Assembly: GCA_029298735.1 (NCBI GenBank)
Contig: JANSLP010000079.1
Coordinates: forward strand, 54,144-118,143
Direction of reading: 5' to 3'
From: Ophiostoma sp. CBS 140.51
Lineage: Eukaryota > Ascomycota > Sordariomycetes > Ophiostomatales > Ophiostomataceae
DNA length: 64,000 bases
Under the pieces are notes generated by a model, which saw only the letters and a program-made list of their open reading frames with translations, searched no databases and was not told the origin of the DNA. This document shows positions 11,218-22,748 of this stretch, piece by piece. Position numbers and translations under genes: made by a program. Numbering within the stretch: the first letter of the stretch is position 1; each line of letters starts with the position of its first letter.

Positions 11218-13663
11218 ATTGATGTTGTTGTGAAGACTGCTTTATACGACTTTGTATTTTCGAAGTTGGATAACTTCCTTTTGTGTGTTTGTTGTAAGCT
11301 CATATCAACAACTTGCATCGAGAGAAGCACTCCACATTTTGGGAGGCATTGTGGTTGCCCATGTTTTGTTTTCCGGTAGCTTGCTCTCATAGATCGCAAG
11401 CGTATCAGCGTCCCAATCTTCTTATTACCTGACAGTGAGCTCTTGTAGTATCCACCTGAGCTACTCATGTTTCATGACAGTACTTTTATCTGTCTGGACA
11501 AGCGTATTAAGGATCGTCGGAGAGAGCAGGAGCAGAGTGGTGCACATTGTTACCAATGACGCCAGTTTCCTTGGGTATAATAATTAGCCACTAGTAGTGG
11601 CTCTGCTGTTGTTTTTGTCGTTTGTGGTGGTCATCATAGAACCCTATTTGGGCAACAACCAACAAGAAAGAGGACATGAAACTTTTTGCTGCAGTATGGG
11701 CAAGCATTGGCTGAGACTGCGGCAGCTAAAGACGGTGAACAAACAGACTGGTGGTCCGCAATGGTTTGTTTTGAGCCCACACTGGAGTGATCTGGCGAAG
11801 AGGAAGAACCTTTAACGGGTGTAGCAGGTACTGACACAGCCGAAAAATGCCACAGCCTAGATAAAAATAGCTGGTGTCATGACCTGGCACTATGGCGAGA
11901 CGAGCATAAAATGCGGTGGTTGTTTCTTCCCTCGGGGAAACGACCATATGGTGAGTTCATCAGAGTCGTGGTGTCCATGTTCGCTGCTTGGGCCATCTCC
12001 AGTAGTCACCATCGCTGGTAGCAGACTGGACTGCACCCACCCGCACCCCCCCCCCCAAAATCCACCGGAATGGTGATGAACCAAACCGCGATCATGCGTT
12101 TTTAGGAGGCACGCCGTAGACATGTCGAATTGTGAGAGAAGCCTGGCGTATTATCGGTCCAGAAAAGTAAAACATTTCATAAGCCAGTGAATCGCTTTCC
12201 AACAGCCATCCACATAGAACTGGTTCTGCGCTTCCCAGTAGCTTCCATATCCGTGGTGATGCTGATGTTATCTCAACGATTCATCCATGTTGTGAGCGTC
12301 GTCTTTGAGCATATTTTCAACTCTTTTTGGGAAACTAAAGACGGAAAAACGATAACTCGTCGTTGCTGGCAGAGTCTTGAGACATAGTATGGGGTTGCGA
12401 TATATACGGCGGTGTCCTTGGCGTCAACTTGGGCAGCTCGGAAGCTCTCTGAGCTTTTCTTTCCCAGTACCATACGCTGCGAAAGGGATTCTGATCCTAG
12501 CGGGTGTTTTCTTGTGCCTTTCATATAACAAGCAAGAAACGAACGTGCCGTGTCCATGCCGTAGTAACTGGACTGCTGGCGGTAAATCTACTGAAGATCA
12601 TCTATACTCTGCGATGAATAGTGTCCCATGTGCTTGGGCCTGAGCCTGAGCCTAGACCCAACGATGCCATAATGTGCGGTCTGTGTCTGTGAAAAAGAAA
12701 ACAAAATGTCAGTAGGTCGTCAATGGATATCCGAGCCAGTTGCAAGTGCTTTGTGCTGGAAACAGTCACTTACAAGCCATATAATTGTCAAGCAGAGTAA
12801 AGCAAACTCACTCTTCCGGAGCTGCTGTTGTAAATAACAAACAGGCCCCCGGCCTTCAGCCGTTTGCTGTCTTTCTAGTCTCTGTCCAAGATGACTGTCT
12901 GACAGTGGTTGATGTGAGCTCCCTGGATTTTCATGATCTAAAAAAGTTGTCGTATGCCCCTTATTGTGATCTGGGAGGTTGGTATTGTTTCTGAGATCAC
13001 ACGCACGTCTAGTGTGATGGGAACTTCAGCTCCCTATGATCTCTCTATATACTGGCGTTGGTCTTCAGCTGGAGGCAGACCGCCACCCAGAAGATAACCA
13101 CCACCGCATCTTAGCTGTGAAGCGTGACTCAATCTTTCCATCCATCAAACAAGAAAGCGTGGGGTGTGGAGCACAGACGGACATGTGGCCGTCGTTTCAC
13201 TTTGCTTCTTTTGTGCAGATCATCGTCCGAGCTTCTGCTGTACTCAAGATAGCCTGATCTGCAGGCAAGAGTGAGCCGGCACATAGAGCTACAACTCTAT
13301 GCCAGCTCCTACGTCGTTTGGCACCCCAACTGGGGTGTATTGGAGCCAGTTTGTTCCAGATACAAGGAGGCAAGAGACAGGAGCCGAGAGCCTGTGTGTC
13401 GATATTTAAAGTTCGATCATCTTGGTGGTGGTGATTCTTCTTGCAGACACTACTGTCTATGAAAGAGTGAGTGTGCAGATGAAGAACGATTTAGGTGGTA
13501 TGAAGAGTCAAAAGATGACGTAGGATTCAAACACTTAAAGAAGGAAGTTGAAAAGTATGAAGACAAGTGATGGGGAGCATGAAGTGCAAGTTGATGAAGC
13601 TCTCGACAAAGAGATGAAGAGTGAATACGGAAAGTATGAAGACAGGAGAAGGGGAGAGAGGAG

Positions 13664-14044
13664 ATGGGCAAGATGATTGGTGGAAGTGGGGACGGTGCAT
13701 TGACCACTCTGGTCACTCTGTTCTTCACCCTCAACGAGCTCTTCACAGCTGGTGGTTTGGGCTCAGCTGCGACCTTCTTGCTGCGGCTCACTGCTGCTGC
13801 ACCTTCCGGTACCGTTCTGCTCGTTGTCGATAGCCCTGGCAGCTATTCAGAGATGACTGTCGGCTCGCAAGCCAGAAAGTACCCCATGCGGTGGCTCTTG
13901 GATAAGTTCCTGCTGCAAGACGCGGAAGCATGGACCAAGGTGCACGAAGACGAGGCCATTTGGTACCGTCTGTCGGCATCGCTGTCATACCCCATCGGTC
14001 TTGAGGACATGCGCTACCAAGTGCACCTCTACGTGAGGAAATAA
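13664..14044 (+). pseudogene. 5'-truncated Bmt6-like 25S rRNA methyltransferase C-terminus
   Basis: The frame ends TAA at 14042-14044 and reads LVTLFFTLNELFTAGGLG, TVLLVVDSPGSYSE, KYPMRWLLDK, WYRLSASLSYPIGLEDMRYQ and HLY. This matches the C-terminal third of the fungal SAM-dependent rRNA (uridine-N3) methyltransferase family that includes yeast Bmt6. The family normally has about 200-280 more residues before this point, with the SAM-binding GxGxG region. Upstream of about 13670 I find only purine-rich, partly repeated sequence (two copies of AAGTATGAAGACA) and no plausible exons. The gene is probably a 5'-deleted remnant, placed tail-to-tail with the Sac phosphatase gene. If an upstream exon is hidden by a long intron, it could still be functional. 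Confidence 0.55.
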
Positions 14045-14146
14045 TGACCCAACCAAGCCAAAGAAATGCAAAAGAGAAAAAATATCCAAAAAGGAGTAAC
14101 CAAAAATTATTAGCTGCGTATATTTTGCGTATGTCTATTATTATCA

Positions 14147-17100
14147 TTATGCCCACACCAGCTTCTTCAGCGAGTGGCCCAGGTGCCCCAACAGTCCAGT
14201 GCTCTTGCGCGCTTCTGCAAGAGACACGATATCGCCCTTGGCGATGATCGACTTGCGCTCTGCACCCGCTGCAACGGGCTGGCTCAGCTGTACAAGCCGC
14301 TCAATCTCGGCCGCAATCGACACGACTTGGTCCTTTTCTGTCCGCTTGACATCACTATCGCCAGCCGATGCAGTCGCCGATGGTGCCAGAGACGATTCGG
14401 AGTAGAGAGCCTTGAAGGCAAGGCGCTTCACAGGCGGCGACGAGGGACGGATGTTCAAGAAGCTTGCGATGCTAGTCGACAGTGCCTCGGCAGCAGATGG
14501 TGGGTGTTCACCGGAAGTGCCTTGCGCACCCTCGCCGAGGTGCATGCTCGACAGCGACCGCGTGTTGATCCGCAGAATATCGTCTCTGCCGGGCCGGTAC
14601 CACACGACAAATCCGACGTTGCGCTCCTCGTCCATTTGCATGGGCGACACAGTCGACACAATATATGTACCAATGGTGATCTTGTCGATATGGCTGAGCT
14701 CTACCCGCTCAAACGACGAGAGTTTGTCCAGGTTCCAGTCAAAGCGGCACAAATAAAGTGCCGCGTCTGTCACGAGCAAGACAACTTCTTCAAAGGGCGG
14801 CGTTGTCAGACTGATGTCGGCGTCATAAGGCGCAATCAACGTCCAGCCGCCGATAAACTCCTCAGACTCATCGGCAACAACACGCCGTTGGCAGAGGTCG
14901 ACTGCCTGCTCGCGCATCTTTTGCATCGACATGGCCGGGTCCTTGGTCATCATGTTGGCCTCGAACTCGTCAAAGATCTTGTCCGTGACATTGCCAAGCA
15001 AGAAGTCAATTGTCGTTTGCAGGAAAAAGTCGTTGACAACACTGTCATACCCAATGTTAGAATAAAAAAAGCAATAAAGAATCAACCTTCCCGCAAGATA
15101 CGTACCCGTTAAAGAATCGTGTGAGAGATAGGCCGGCGTCCGTGAGTGCACCACGGTAGTCGCGTTTTCTTGTCCGTGTGTAGTCGCCCTTCATAGCTGC
15201 CGTCGAGGCGTACTGCTTGGAGACAGCATCACCATTGTCTGCCCACAAGTTGTTGAACCAGGAGTTCTCCTGGTCACGTTGTGCAGCCATATCAAAGCCT
15301 TGCTCCTTCAGCTGTGTGTCGAGCATGAACTTGGCAAACGAGCTCTGGCAGACGTTCGTGCGGTCGAGACAGTCCATGCAGTTGGTACGAAGCACACCCT
15401 TCTGCCTTTGCACGAGGTTTCTATGGCCGTAGCTTCCAGTGCTACTCGCAATAGTACCTGCCGGGCTACTCGTGCCGTCAGTCTTCTCAGCGTCGGCCCC
15501 GGTCTCTTCGACTGTGCTGCCCATCTGCTCAATCTTCTTGCTCAGGCGGCCCATGAGCAGAGACACGTTTTCAAACTTCATGCCCTTGCAGGCACTGTGG
15601 AAGTCGAACCACTCGAACGGTATTGTCGTTTCTCCAGGGGCGGTTTTTGTGTCGTCATTGTACCTCTGTACACTTCTTTCAAACTGCGTTCCCAACGCAG
15701 ATTCAACGCCGTGCTTCTCAACCAGGTTGACAACCTGCAGGCTGCCGTATTCCCGCCGCAGGCCATCAAAGTGATTCTTTAGGGCGCCGTAGTTGAGCTC
15801 GAGGGAATGCTGAATGACTGGAACAGGTTTCAGAGAGAATGGAGATTGTGTCCAGAACAGAGGAATACTACCACGGACTTGGGAAAACGAGTAGGTCTTG
15901 CTCAAAGGCTGTGCTGGGAGCAGTTGTGACTCGGCCATCTGGTTCACAACAGAGGGTGACAGAATCTGCTCTGTCTCGACGGCATTGGCAACGTTGCCGT
16001 CCTCGTCCACACCGCGGCGCAGGTAACGAAGGCCCGCCCGTCTGACCGACCGGCGAGAAATCAACGTGACGTCGAACTGCTTCTCCGATGCCCGGCGTTC
16101 AATCTCGGTAGAAGTGCGCGCACTCGTGGCCTGTAGTGGTGAAGAAGGTCCTGCGCTGGCACGGTATGCAAAGTTGCTCAACTCAACAGAATCTTTGGCG
16201 CCCTCGTCCACCTGCGGAGGGTTGCTGTCAACGACAAAGGAGCGCTGGCCAACAAAGCCTTGCATCAGTGGCAGGGACAGGGCGTCCGAGCCGGCATCGA
16301 TAAAGGGCTGGATGGCGTGCCGGTTCCAGAAGTACATGGTGTCCACCAGCTTGTGTAGAGGGAGGTCGTTCCACCGCGTCTTTGGTTGCTTGGCGACGCT
16401 ACATGTGATATCATAGTCATAGGAAAAGTAAAACGATCTCGACGCCCCGAAAAGCATCTGCGTAGTGCGCAGCAGCTTTGGGAGCAAGCTCACGACCGCA
16501 CTGTCTTCCGTGTTGTTGTGGTCACCTGGCTGCAGTGGAGGAGTCGAGGATGCTGTGTCAATCGCTGCTTCATCTGCTGTCGTTGAGTTGGTAGCATTGT
16601 TATCGCTAGACGTGGAGGTGGCAGCAGCAGTGACGGGCGGCGATGGCTCGGAGGACGCCGGCGCCTTGGGGATTTCGGCGTTCGGTGTATCAGCGGCAGC
16701 TGTATGTTCGGAGACTGCGTCTTCGTCCACTTCAACAGGTTTGTTGCTCCCAGTGAGGCCCATCAGCCGCTTCTGCTCTTGTAGCCAGCCACTCCGGCTG
16801 AACCACCTTTGAGCAAATCGGCCATAGCTTCCTCTCCGGGAGATGACATCTTGTGCAATGCTGTTGTTGGGCTTGTGGCCCTTCGCCGGCAGGGTAGGCT
16901 TGGTTGCAGCCGCTTTTCCATCTTCGGTTTTCGAGCCATGGTAGTCATTCATATCGTCGACCCATACTGCGCCTTCGATGTCTTCGTCGCCACCATGGTG
17001 GCTGTTGTTGTCACTTTCACTTCCGCTGTCTTCTTCGTCGGTGATGTAACTCGGGGGTCGTTCTTTTAGGCTCTCGATTGTTGCTTCAACTGAGCCTCGA

Positions 17101-17512
17101 GCCTCACTATAAGACGCACATGGCGTCAGAGCAACCTCAGTCACCACATAAACTGGACTGCCACGGATTGTTGCGACCTGCTGGCGCTTGGTGATGGAAA
17201 CGAGATAGCTGAATTTAGATACAAGGATAAGACCTTTAATGGAAAGAAGGGGATTGTCAGTACTTATGTGTCCTATGAGTCTTCGCAATATGACTGATTT
17301 GTGAACTCACCAACAATGCCGAATGCTTCAAAGCTCGGGTTAGGCTTGGCAGTCTCGGCTGCAAGATCTCGAGAGGTCGTCGAGAGTGCCGCGTCACCGT
17401 AGCGGATCTTGACTGACGGCGCCGGTCGTTGGTCTTTTTTGGAGGAAAGAGGATGTAGAATGAGGCCGTCAACTGCAGCGCAGATCAGAACCTTCCGGGC
17501 GAGGCCGGGCAT
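14147..17512 (-). CDS. Sac-domain phosphoinositide phosphatase with hSac2 domain
   Basis: Three exons: 17512-17311, 17233-15106 and 15041-14147, giving 1074 residues. Donors are GTGAGT and GTACGT; acceptors are AAAG and ACAG, and a CTAAC branch site is visible in intron 2. The spliced joins read GIVG|LILVSKFSYLVS and LTRFFNG|VVNDFFLQTTIDF. The SAC catalytic motif is NCMDCLDRTN near residue 685 (CX5RT; the first Cys is the nucleophile). A hydrophilic insert of about 150 residues near the start of exon 2 interrupts the N-terminal SAC part. After the SAC domain comes an hSac2-type domain (about residues 780-900: DESEEFIGGWTLIAPYDAD, ALYLCRFDWNLDKLSSFERV), as in INPP5F/Sac2. Such enzymes remove phosphate from phosphatidylinositol phosphates, mainly PI4P, on endosomal or Golgi membranes. 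It shares a 1.2 kb divergent promoter with the V-ATPase c gene. Confidence 0.88.
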
Positions 17513-18732
17513 GGTGGCGGGAGGGCAGCGTGCCCTGTCCAGGTAGACTGTTGTTGAAACGGTGGAGGCTGCGTCGGGCGTCTATTTTCACATTGGCGAT
17601 GCTGGGCGCGCTGCTGACGCTCAGAAATGTGGTGGGCGTTGAAGGGGGTTTGTCTGTGATAAAGAGTGAGAGATGGCGGGGCAAGAAGTTATATGGGAAG
17701 CCAATCCTACTTAAAAGTGTCAGCTCAGAAAAATGGCAGGAGCGAGGCGCAACTCGGGACAAAATGATGAGGTCAGGAGCGCGATGTCGGTCGCTGTTTC
17801 TGTTTTGTGTTGGGCCTGCCGCGGTGTCTCGGCTAGCGGGGCACGCGGCAGGTACCAGAGCGGTCATAGGCCTGCAATTACCCCTGGCACGTAACTGGGC
17901 GCGACATACACAGAGGCCGGAACCCACTACAAAATGACGTACTGCCGGAGGAATAGCTTTGGAAACAGTGGTTGCTCCTTCCAAATGACTTTGATGCACT
18001 CAAAACAACCACTTCGTCGACTTAGAAAAAAAAATAGAGCTCCTGCCAGGGGTGAACTACAAAGATGGAAAGAACGGAACAAAATAAATGGGAAGGAACA
18101 CGGGCCTCATGAATCCAAATCCCGCTGTAGTCGTCACTCATAATTCCTCAGTGGGCAACTTTCTGAATCCATTCTCTATGGTTGCAATGCAACAGAGGCG
18201 TCATGCTGCTGCAGCGCACCTGCAGCGGACTTCTTCTGGCTCGTACCCACGTGCAAGCGGGAAGTTGCTTTGGGATTGGAAGATAAGTGGGTCCTCTGAG
18301 TCGCTGATGCCGCTCCCGATCTTGGTCCTGGCAGCTCAGGCAGCAGCGGACTGCGAAATAGTTTATCCGCGTCTCCTGGCTGGGACTAGCTGCCAGTCGC
18401 TCTCTCCGTCCCCTTTCCCCAATCAACCACTCACAGTGGAAAACACCTCGCCAACCGAAAAGGCCTCGTTTCTGGCTTCTCTCTCTTCCTCTCTCCCATC
18501 TCGCACTGCCATCTCTCTGCATCGCTTCATCGCCAACGCACCACCATCATCGACTCCACCATCAACCACAGCTTCCCAGCACATCCCTCGACCGCTTCGA
18601 CAGCTCCAGTCGCCTTTCTTTTGACATTTCGCGCCACCCGTCTCGAATCGCTCCCTTGATTCGAACCAGCTCTTTCAGCACTCCTTTTCCAGCTTCACAG
18701 CATCTCCCACTTCACAACTCACAACCGTCATC
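17513..18732. promoter_or_regulatory. Divergent promoter between Sac phosphatase (-) and V-ATPase subunit c (+)
   Basis: 1.2 kb with both start codons pointing outward. The right half (about 18420-18720) is C/T-rich and A-poor, the usual leader composition in front of highly expressed filamentous fungal genes. No ORF inside looks coding. Confidence 0.5.
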
Positions 18733-19686
18733 ATGACTGATCTTTGGTATGCTTCCGATCCCTCTCTCTATCGACAGGCATTGCCCTCTTGAAGCTCGCG
18801 AGGTCGAGGACGCGTGCTTGTCGAAGCTGTAGCTATCCCGTTACCCCTGCCGGATAGCTTCGGCGCGTTCCTTTCCAGCCTGCAGATAGCTGCCTTGACC
18901 AACATCCATCAAAGCTAACACGTCTTCTTCTCTCCTTCTAGCCCCGTCTACGCGGTTAGTACTTCCTTTCCATCCGTCCCATTGATCTGACGATCGGCGA
19001 CATTCGCGCTCGACGTTACGACGTGTCGTCTCCCTACCACGAATGCTCAAAATCCCTCGCCACGGCCCTTATCTTTCTCGAATTGCAGACGCGACCTTTC
19101 CCGTTTCGACACAGTTGAACTAACATGTTGTGTCTGGATATAGCCCTTCTTTGGTGCCATGGGCTGCACGGCCGCTATCGTGTTCACCTGCCTGGGTGCC
19201 TCGTACGGCACCGCCAAATCCGGTGTTGGTATTGCTGCCATGGGTGTCCTGCGCCCTGACCTGATCGTCAAGAGTGAGCTCTCTCCTGCCGACAACAAAC
19301 TGAATGTTGTCTCTACCACCGAACTCTTTGAGACATACTGACGCGTCTTCTTCACAGACATTGTGCCCGTCATTATGGCTGGTATTATCGGTATCTACGG
19401 TCTCGTCGTGTCCGTTCTGATTTCCGACAACCTGAAGCAGGCCGACTACGCACTGTACACGGGCTTCATCCAGCTCGGAGCTGGTCTGGCCGTCGGTCTG
19501 GCCGGTCTGGCTGCCGGTTTCGCCATCGGCATTGTCGGTGACGCTGGTGTGCGCGGTACTGCCCAGCAGCCGAGACTGTTCGTCGGCATGATCCTGATTC
19601 TCATTTTCGCCGAGGTTCTGGGTTTGTACGGCCTGATTGTCGCTCTTCTGATGAACTCCAAGGCCTCGCTCAACGTCGTCTGCTAA
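18733..19686 (+). CDS. vma3: V-type ATPase proteolipid subunit c
   Basis: Four exons: 18733-18746, 18942-18954, 19144-19273 and 19358-19686, giving 161 residues. Exon 1 ends inside a Cys codon, and exon 2 is only 13 nt (CPVYA with the borrowed base). Donors are GTATGC, GTTAGT and GTGAGC; acceptors are CTAG, ATAG and ACAG. The product starts MTDLCPVYAPFFGAMG and contains TAKSGVGIAAMGVLRPDLIV, NIVPVIMAGIIGIYGLVVSV, GLAAGFAIGIVGDAGVRGTA and LILIFAEVLGLYGLIVALL. Four transmembrane helices are expected, and the Glu in IFAEVLG of helix 4 is the proton carrier. It forms the rotating c-ring of the V-ATPase membrane sector that acidifies vacuoles and endosomes. Length equals the family standard (about 160). 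The catalytic subunit A gene lies about 16 kb downstream. Confidence 0.95.
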
Positions 19687-20808
19687 ATTCGCTCCGCTAC
19701 CAACCCGACAACACCTGCGTTAATGGGCGGGCTAGAAAGAACTGCTGCAAATAGCCTTCGTTTGCTGCATTTTGCCGCTCGCCTATGTCGTATCAGCGTT
19801 GAGCACAAACAACATCACAGGGGACGTACAGGAGGAGAGCCGGCTTCGTCACCGCCGGCCTTTTTTCAGACCAGCGCGAGCGTTTATTCGGAAAAATCTT
19901 TGCATGTGTACGGATGAGGGAGGAATCGAATGATGGGTACTCGGATACTATAATACTGCTTTTACGGCCACCCCACCTTTCCTCAAGCGGATACGATTGG
20001 AAACGATAAAGCGACGGTCCGCAGCCATGTGAGGGAAGGGGGAGCCTGGTCCAAGTTTCGCCTGCTTTTCGGGAACGTTTTATTCTTCGGGAACGGGAGG
20101 AGGTTCGGACCGAAACGGGTTTTTTGTCTTTTTTTGTTTTTCTTTTTTGTCATTGTCCAAATCTATCGTGTCTTTGCGCCGGAGGTTCTAGAAAGGTCTG
20201 CCGGGCAAAACATCTGTACTATTGTTGCATTATACTGCTATTCCTTTGCATTTACACCCTATTTTTACTATATCGCCTTTTTGCATATTCATCTTACTTG
20301 GAATAATAGACATTTAGTGTGACTTGACTTTCCCAATGGTGACGTAGCTTGACACGGAGGTTCATGTATAACAAGGGACTTATTGATTTTCACATTAGAT
20401 TAGTAGGCCTGTGTTTGTGATACCAAGCCGCGTGTTTTTCTTTTCTTTCTCTTTTTTCTGTTGTGAGACGAGTATATCTCAATGCGCTTCTTCTCAAGTC
20501 CCAAACGAGTACCGTCAATGAAAACCCCAAAAATGCAGAGGACAAAACAAAAATAAAACAATATGACAAATATAAGAGAACAATACTACAAGACGTATGC
20601 TTCAAATGTTATATACAAGAAGCGAAGATTGAAAATGAGAGTGAAAGAAATAGAAAAAGCGAATGCGATTGCATAAGTGCATGAGATGAAATGTAGACAC
20701 GTGTCTACATATATTGAACATGTAACGTTCAAAGATGCCGTGATGCGTCATAACAGGTTTATAGCTGTGTAACTCTTGCTTTGATATGGCATGTTCTCTT
20801 TTCAGAGA
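19687..20808. other. Convergent 3' flanks of vma3 and erg4
   Basis: Tail-to-tail spacer of 1.1 kb. It holds a GC hairpin (GCCGGC at 19839-19844 and 19854-19859) followed by a T-run, which could help end the vma3 transcript, and a perfect 20-bp palindrome at 20691-20710. The right part is AT-rich. No ORF is convincing. Confidence 0.5.
20691..20710. repeat. Perfect 20-bp palindrome centred on CACGTG
   Basis: ATGTAGACACGTGTCTACAT is identical to its reverse complement. The centre is an E-box core. It lies about 100 bp past the erg4 stop codon. Confidence 0.9.
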
Positions 20809-22748
20809 TTAGATCACGTACTGTAAAAAGTGGTTAGTAAACGTTCACGTCAAACGAAGGATAAAGAGGGGGGTAAACATACAGGAATGAACAGGTACGG
20901 GACGCGCTTCTCGTACTCGGTCCAGGACTCGCCGTACTTGAGACGGCAGCGCTGGATGTCACGGAGGGCACGGTGCGAGATCATGAGGCAGAAGAAGACG
21001 GGGTAGAACCACGGGAAGGGGCTCTTGAAGCCGCAAATCAGACCCCAGGAGATGGCAAAGAAGGCATCGCACGAGTAGTGGACCTTGCGGGCCAGGCCGT
21101 ACCAGCCGTCGCACAGAATGTCGTCGCCGGTGCTGGTCTTGATGGTCTTGGGGTTCTTGAGCGTCTGCCACGGCAGCTGGGGGAACGTGTTGCGGATGAC
21201 GAGGGTGCCGCGCTCTGCCGAGCGGAAACGGTTCTTCTGGCTGTTGCAGCTGTCCCAGACCCAGTAGACAAAGAGGTACGAGGCGTACAGGGCAATCAGG
21301 GCGGGCTTGCTCCACTTGTACTCGGAGGGGTCGTGGTTGGCAATGTACAGAGTGCAGTGGCAGTAGGAAAGTGGCACACCAGCCAGGTTCCAGAAGATGA
21401 GCATGAAGCCCCACTTCTCGTAGTACATATCCCAGGTCGTGATGATAAGCTCCTCGCCCTTGGAGCAGGCGTTGGCGTATAGGAAGTGGGCCATGACGAG
21501 GAAGCCAATCTCACCCGAGATGTAGCCGTAGCGCTCAAGCTGGCGGGCAGCGACACCGCACGACAGCAGGAACAGGATGTACCAGGGCAGGCGCACCTCA
21601 AAGAACATCTTGAAGTCGAGGATACCAAACATGCGAGGGTTGAGCTCGGCGCCCATAAAGAAGTCGTAGATGGGAGCGCCAGTCATGCGGTGCTGGGCGC
21701 CGCGGAACAGGGCCGAGAAGTAAGCGACAATGCTGACGAGGAATCCAGAGATGATGGCGACGCTCAGAAGAGGGCCGAACTCGTCAATCAGCGTGTACAG
21801 AGGGAAGAGGCCCGAGACATGCAGGCCAAAGGCAACGGCAATGGTGGCGTAGAAGCTGGTGTAGGCGGAGCAGTAGTAAGGAAGCTGCTTGCCGTTCAGG
21901 TGCAGCAGCGGCTTGCCGTAGCCCCAGATGCCGGGCATGAGGCAGTAGCAGAAGCCCTCAAAGATGAGGAAAGTCCAGTAGATGGTCCAGGCCTTGAGCG
22001 ACGGGTAGGCACCGGTGTACACGAGATCAATCAGATGGCGCGCAAAGTCCTCCATGGACTCACCCTCGGCGGGCAGCGGTACCTTGCCGTCGTAGTACGT
22101 GGCGCCAATCCACATGTACCACATGAGCATGGGGAAACCAATCATCATGGCAGAGACGCCGAGCGAGCCACCAAACTCCTTGTGGCCCGAGTAGTCGATG
22201 CGGTAGTCTGCGCCGGGCTTCCAGCCGTCAAAGACGTGCTCGGACTTGATGACGGGCTCAGCGTCCGTGCCCTTGCCGTTGATGGGCGCGGGCCGGCCAT
22301 TGGACTTGGAGGGGGTCATGGTGGGCTTGGATTCGGGGCTGGAGGTGAAGCCGTTGGTCTTTCCGTTCAGCTTGCCGTTCTGGGGCTCGGATTCAGTAGT
22401 CGCGTCCTGGTTGTCGCTGGTGGTCTCGTCGGTCTCGTCAATGTGCTCGACGAACTTGGGGAGACGGCGGCGGGGCGTCTTGGCCGACTTGGCGGTGCTT
22501 TCGGCGGCGGAGCTGGAGTCGCCCTCGGCGTCGGAGTTCTCAACAGGGAAGAGAGATTTGCGGGATCGTGAGCGCGTCGTGGGAGTCTCTACCATGCCAC
22601 TAAACAGCTCCTTTTTTCTGTGATGCGCGCCTAGTGTTAGCCAATTGGACGTGTCGCGAGATACAAAGAGGTAAAGAAGCAAAGCAACAATGGGGGTTGA
22701 GAAGTGTACGTACCTAGGCGTTTGCCGGAGAGAGTATCTGGTCGACAT
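20809..22748 (-). CDS. erg4: Delta(24(28))-sterol reductase (ergosterol biosynthesis)
   Basis: Three exons: 22748-22714 (MSTRYSLRQTP..), 22617-20883 and 20820-20809 (encoding only YVI and the stop), giving 593 residues. Donors are GTACGT and GTATGT; both acceptors are CAG, with CTAAC-type branch sites. The start at 22748 was preferred over the internal ATG at 22595 because the splice gives a continuous basic start RQTPRKKELFSG. About 150 hydrophilic residues are followed by multiple transmembrane segments. The family signatures near the C-terminus are LCDGWYGLARKVHY, SPFPWFYPVFF, HRALRDIQRC and KRVPYLFIPYVI; the ending distinguishes Erg4 from the C-14 reductase Erg24. It performs the last step of ergosterol synthesis, NADPH reduction of the C24(28) double bond in the ER. 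The long N-terminal tail makes it larger than yeast Erg4 (about 470 residues). Confidence 0.92.

Larger units (their letters stand above)
8623..13663. other. Gene-poor relic zone with decayed protein fragments
   Basis: About 5 kb between the Fat1-like gene and the truncated methyltransferase. The first 0.75 kb is AT-rich 3' flank, with a direct repeat of TAGATCAGAG at 8681-8700. From about 9.4 kb onward many short ORFs occur on both strands, none with a full domain. Protein-like pieces include minus-strand 9778-9383 (VHVNPYMLLPRLGFGIHYAG then FVKFPLLTAWKVTKVTGQEF, split by stops), plus-strand 10619-10831 (dehydrogenase-like) and minus-strand 11468 onward (MSSSGGYYK...). There is a poly-C run near 12050. 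The pattern fits decayed gene or element copies, but I see no terminal repeats or transposase motifs. Confidence 0.45.

Noticed and set aside
14174..15112. 312-residue ORF opposite the Sac phosphatase
   Set aside because: Shadow of the third exon of the phosphatase gene.
21486..22571. 361-residue ORF opposite erg4
   Set aside because: Antisense shadow; Gly/Val/Ala-rich with no domain, while erg4 on the other strand is certain.
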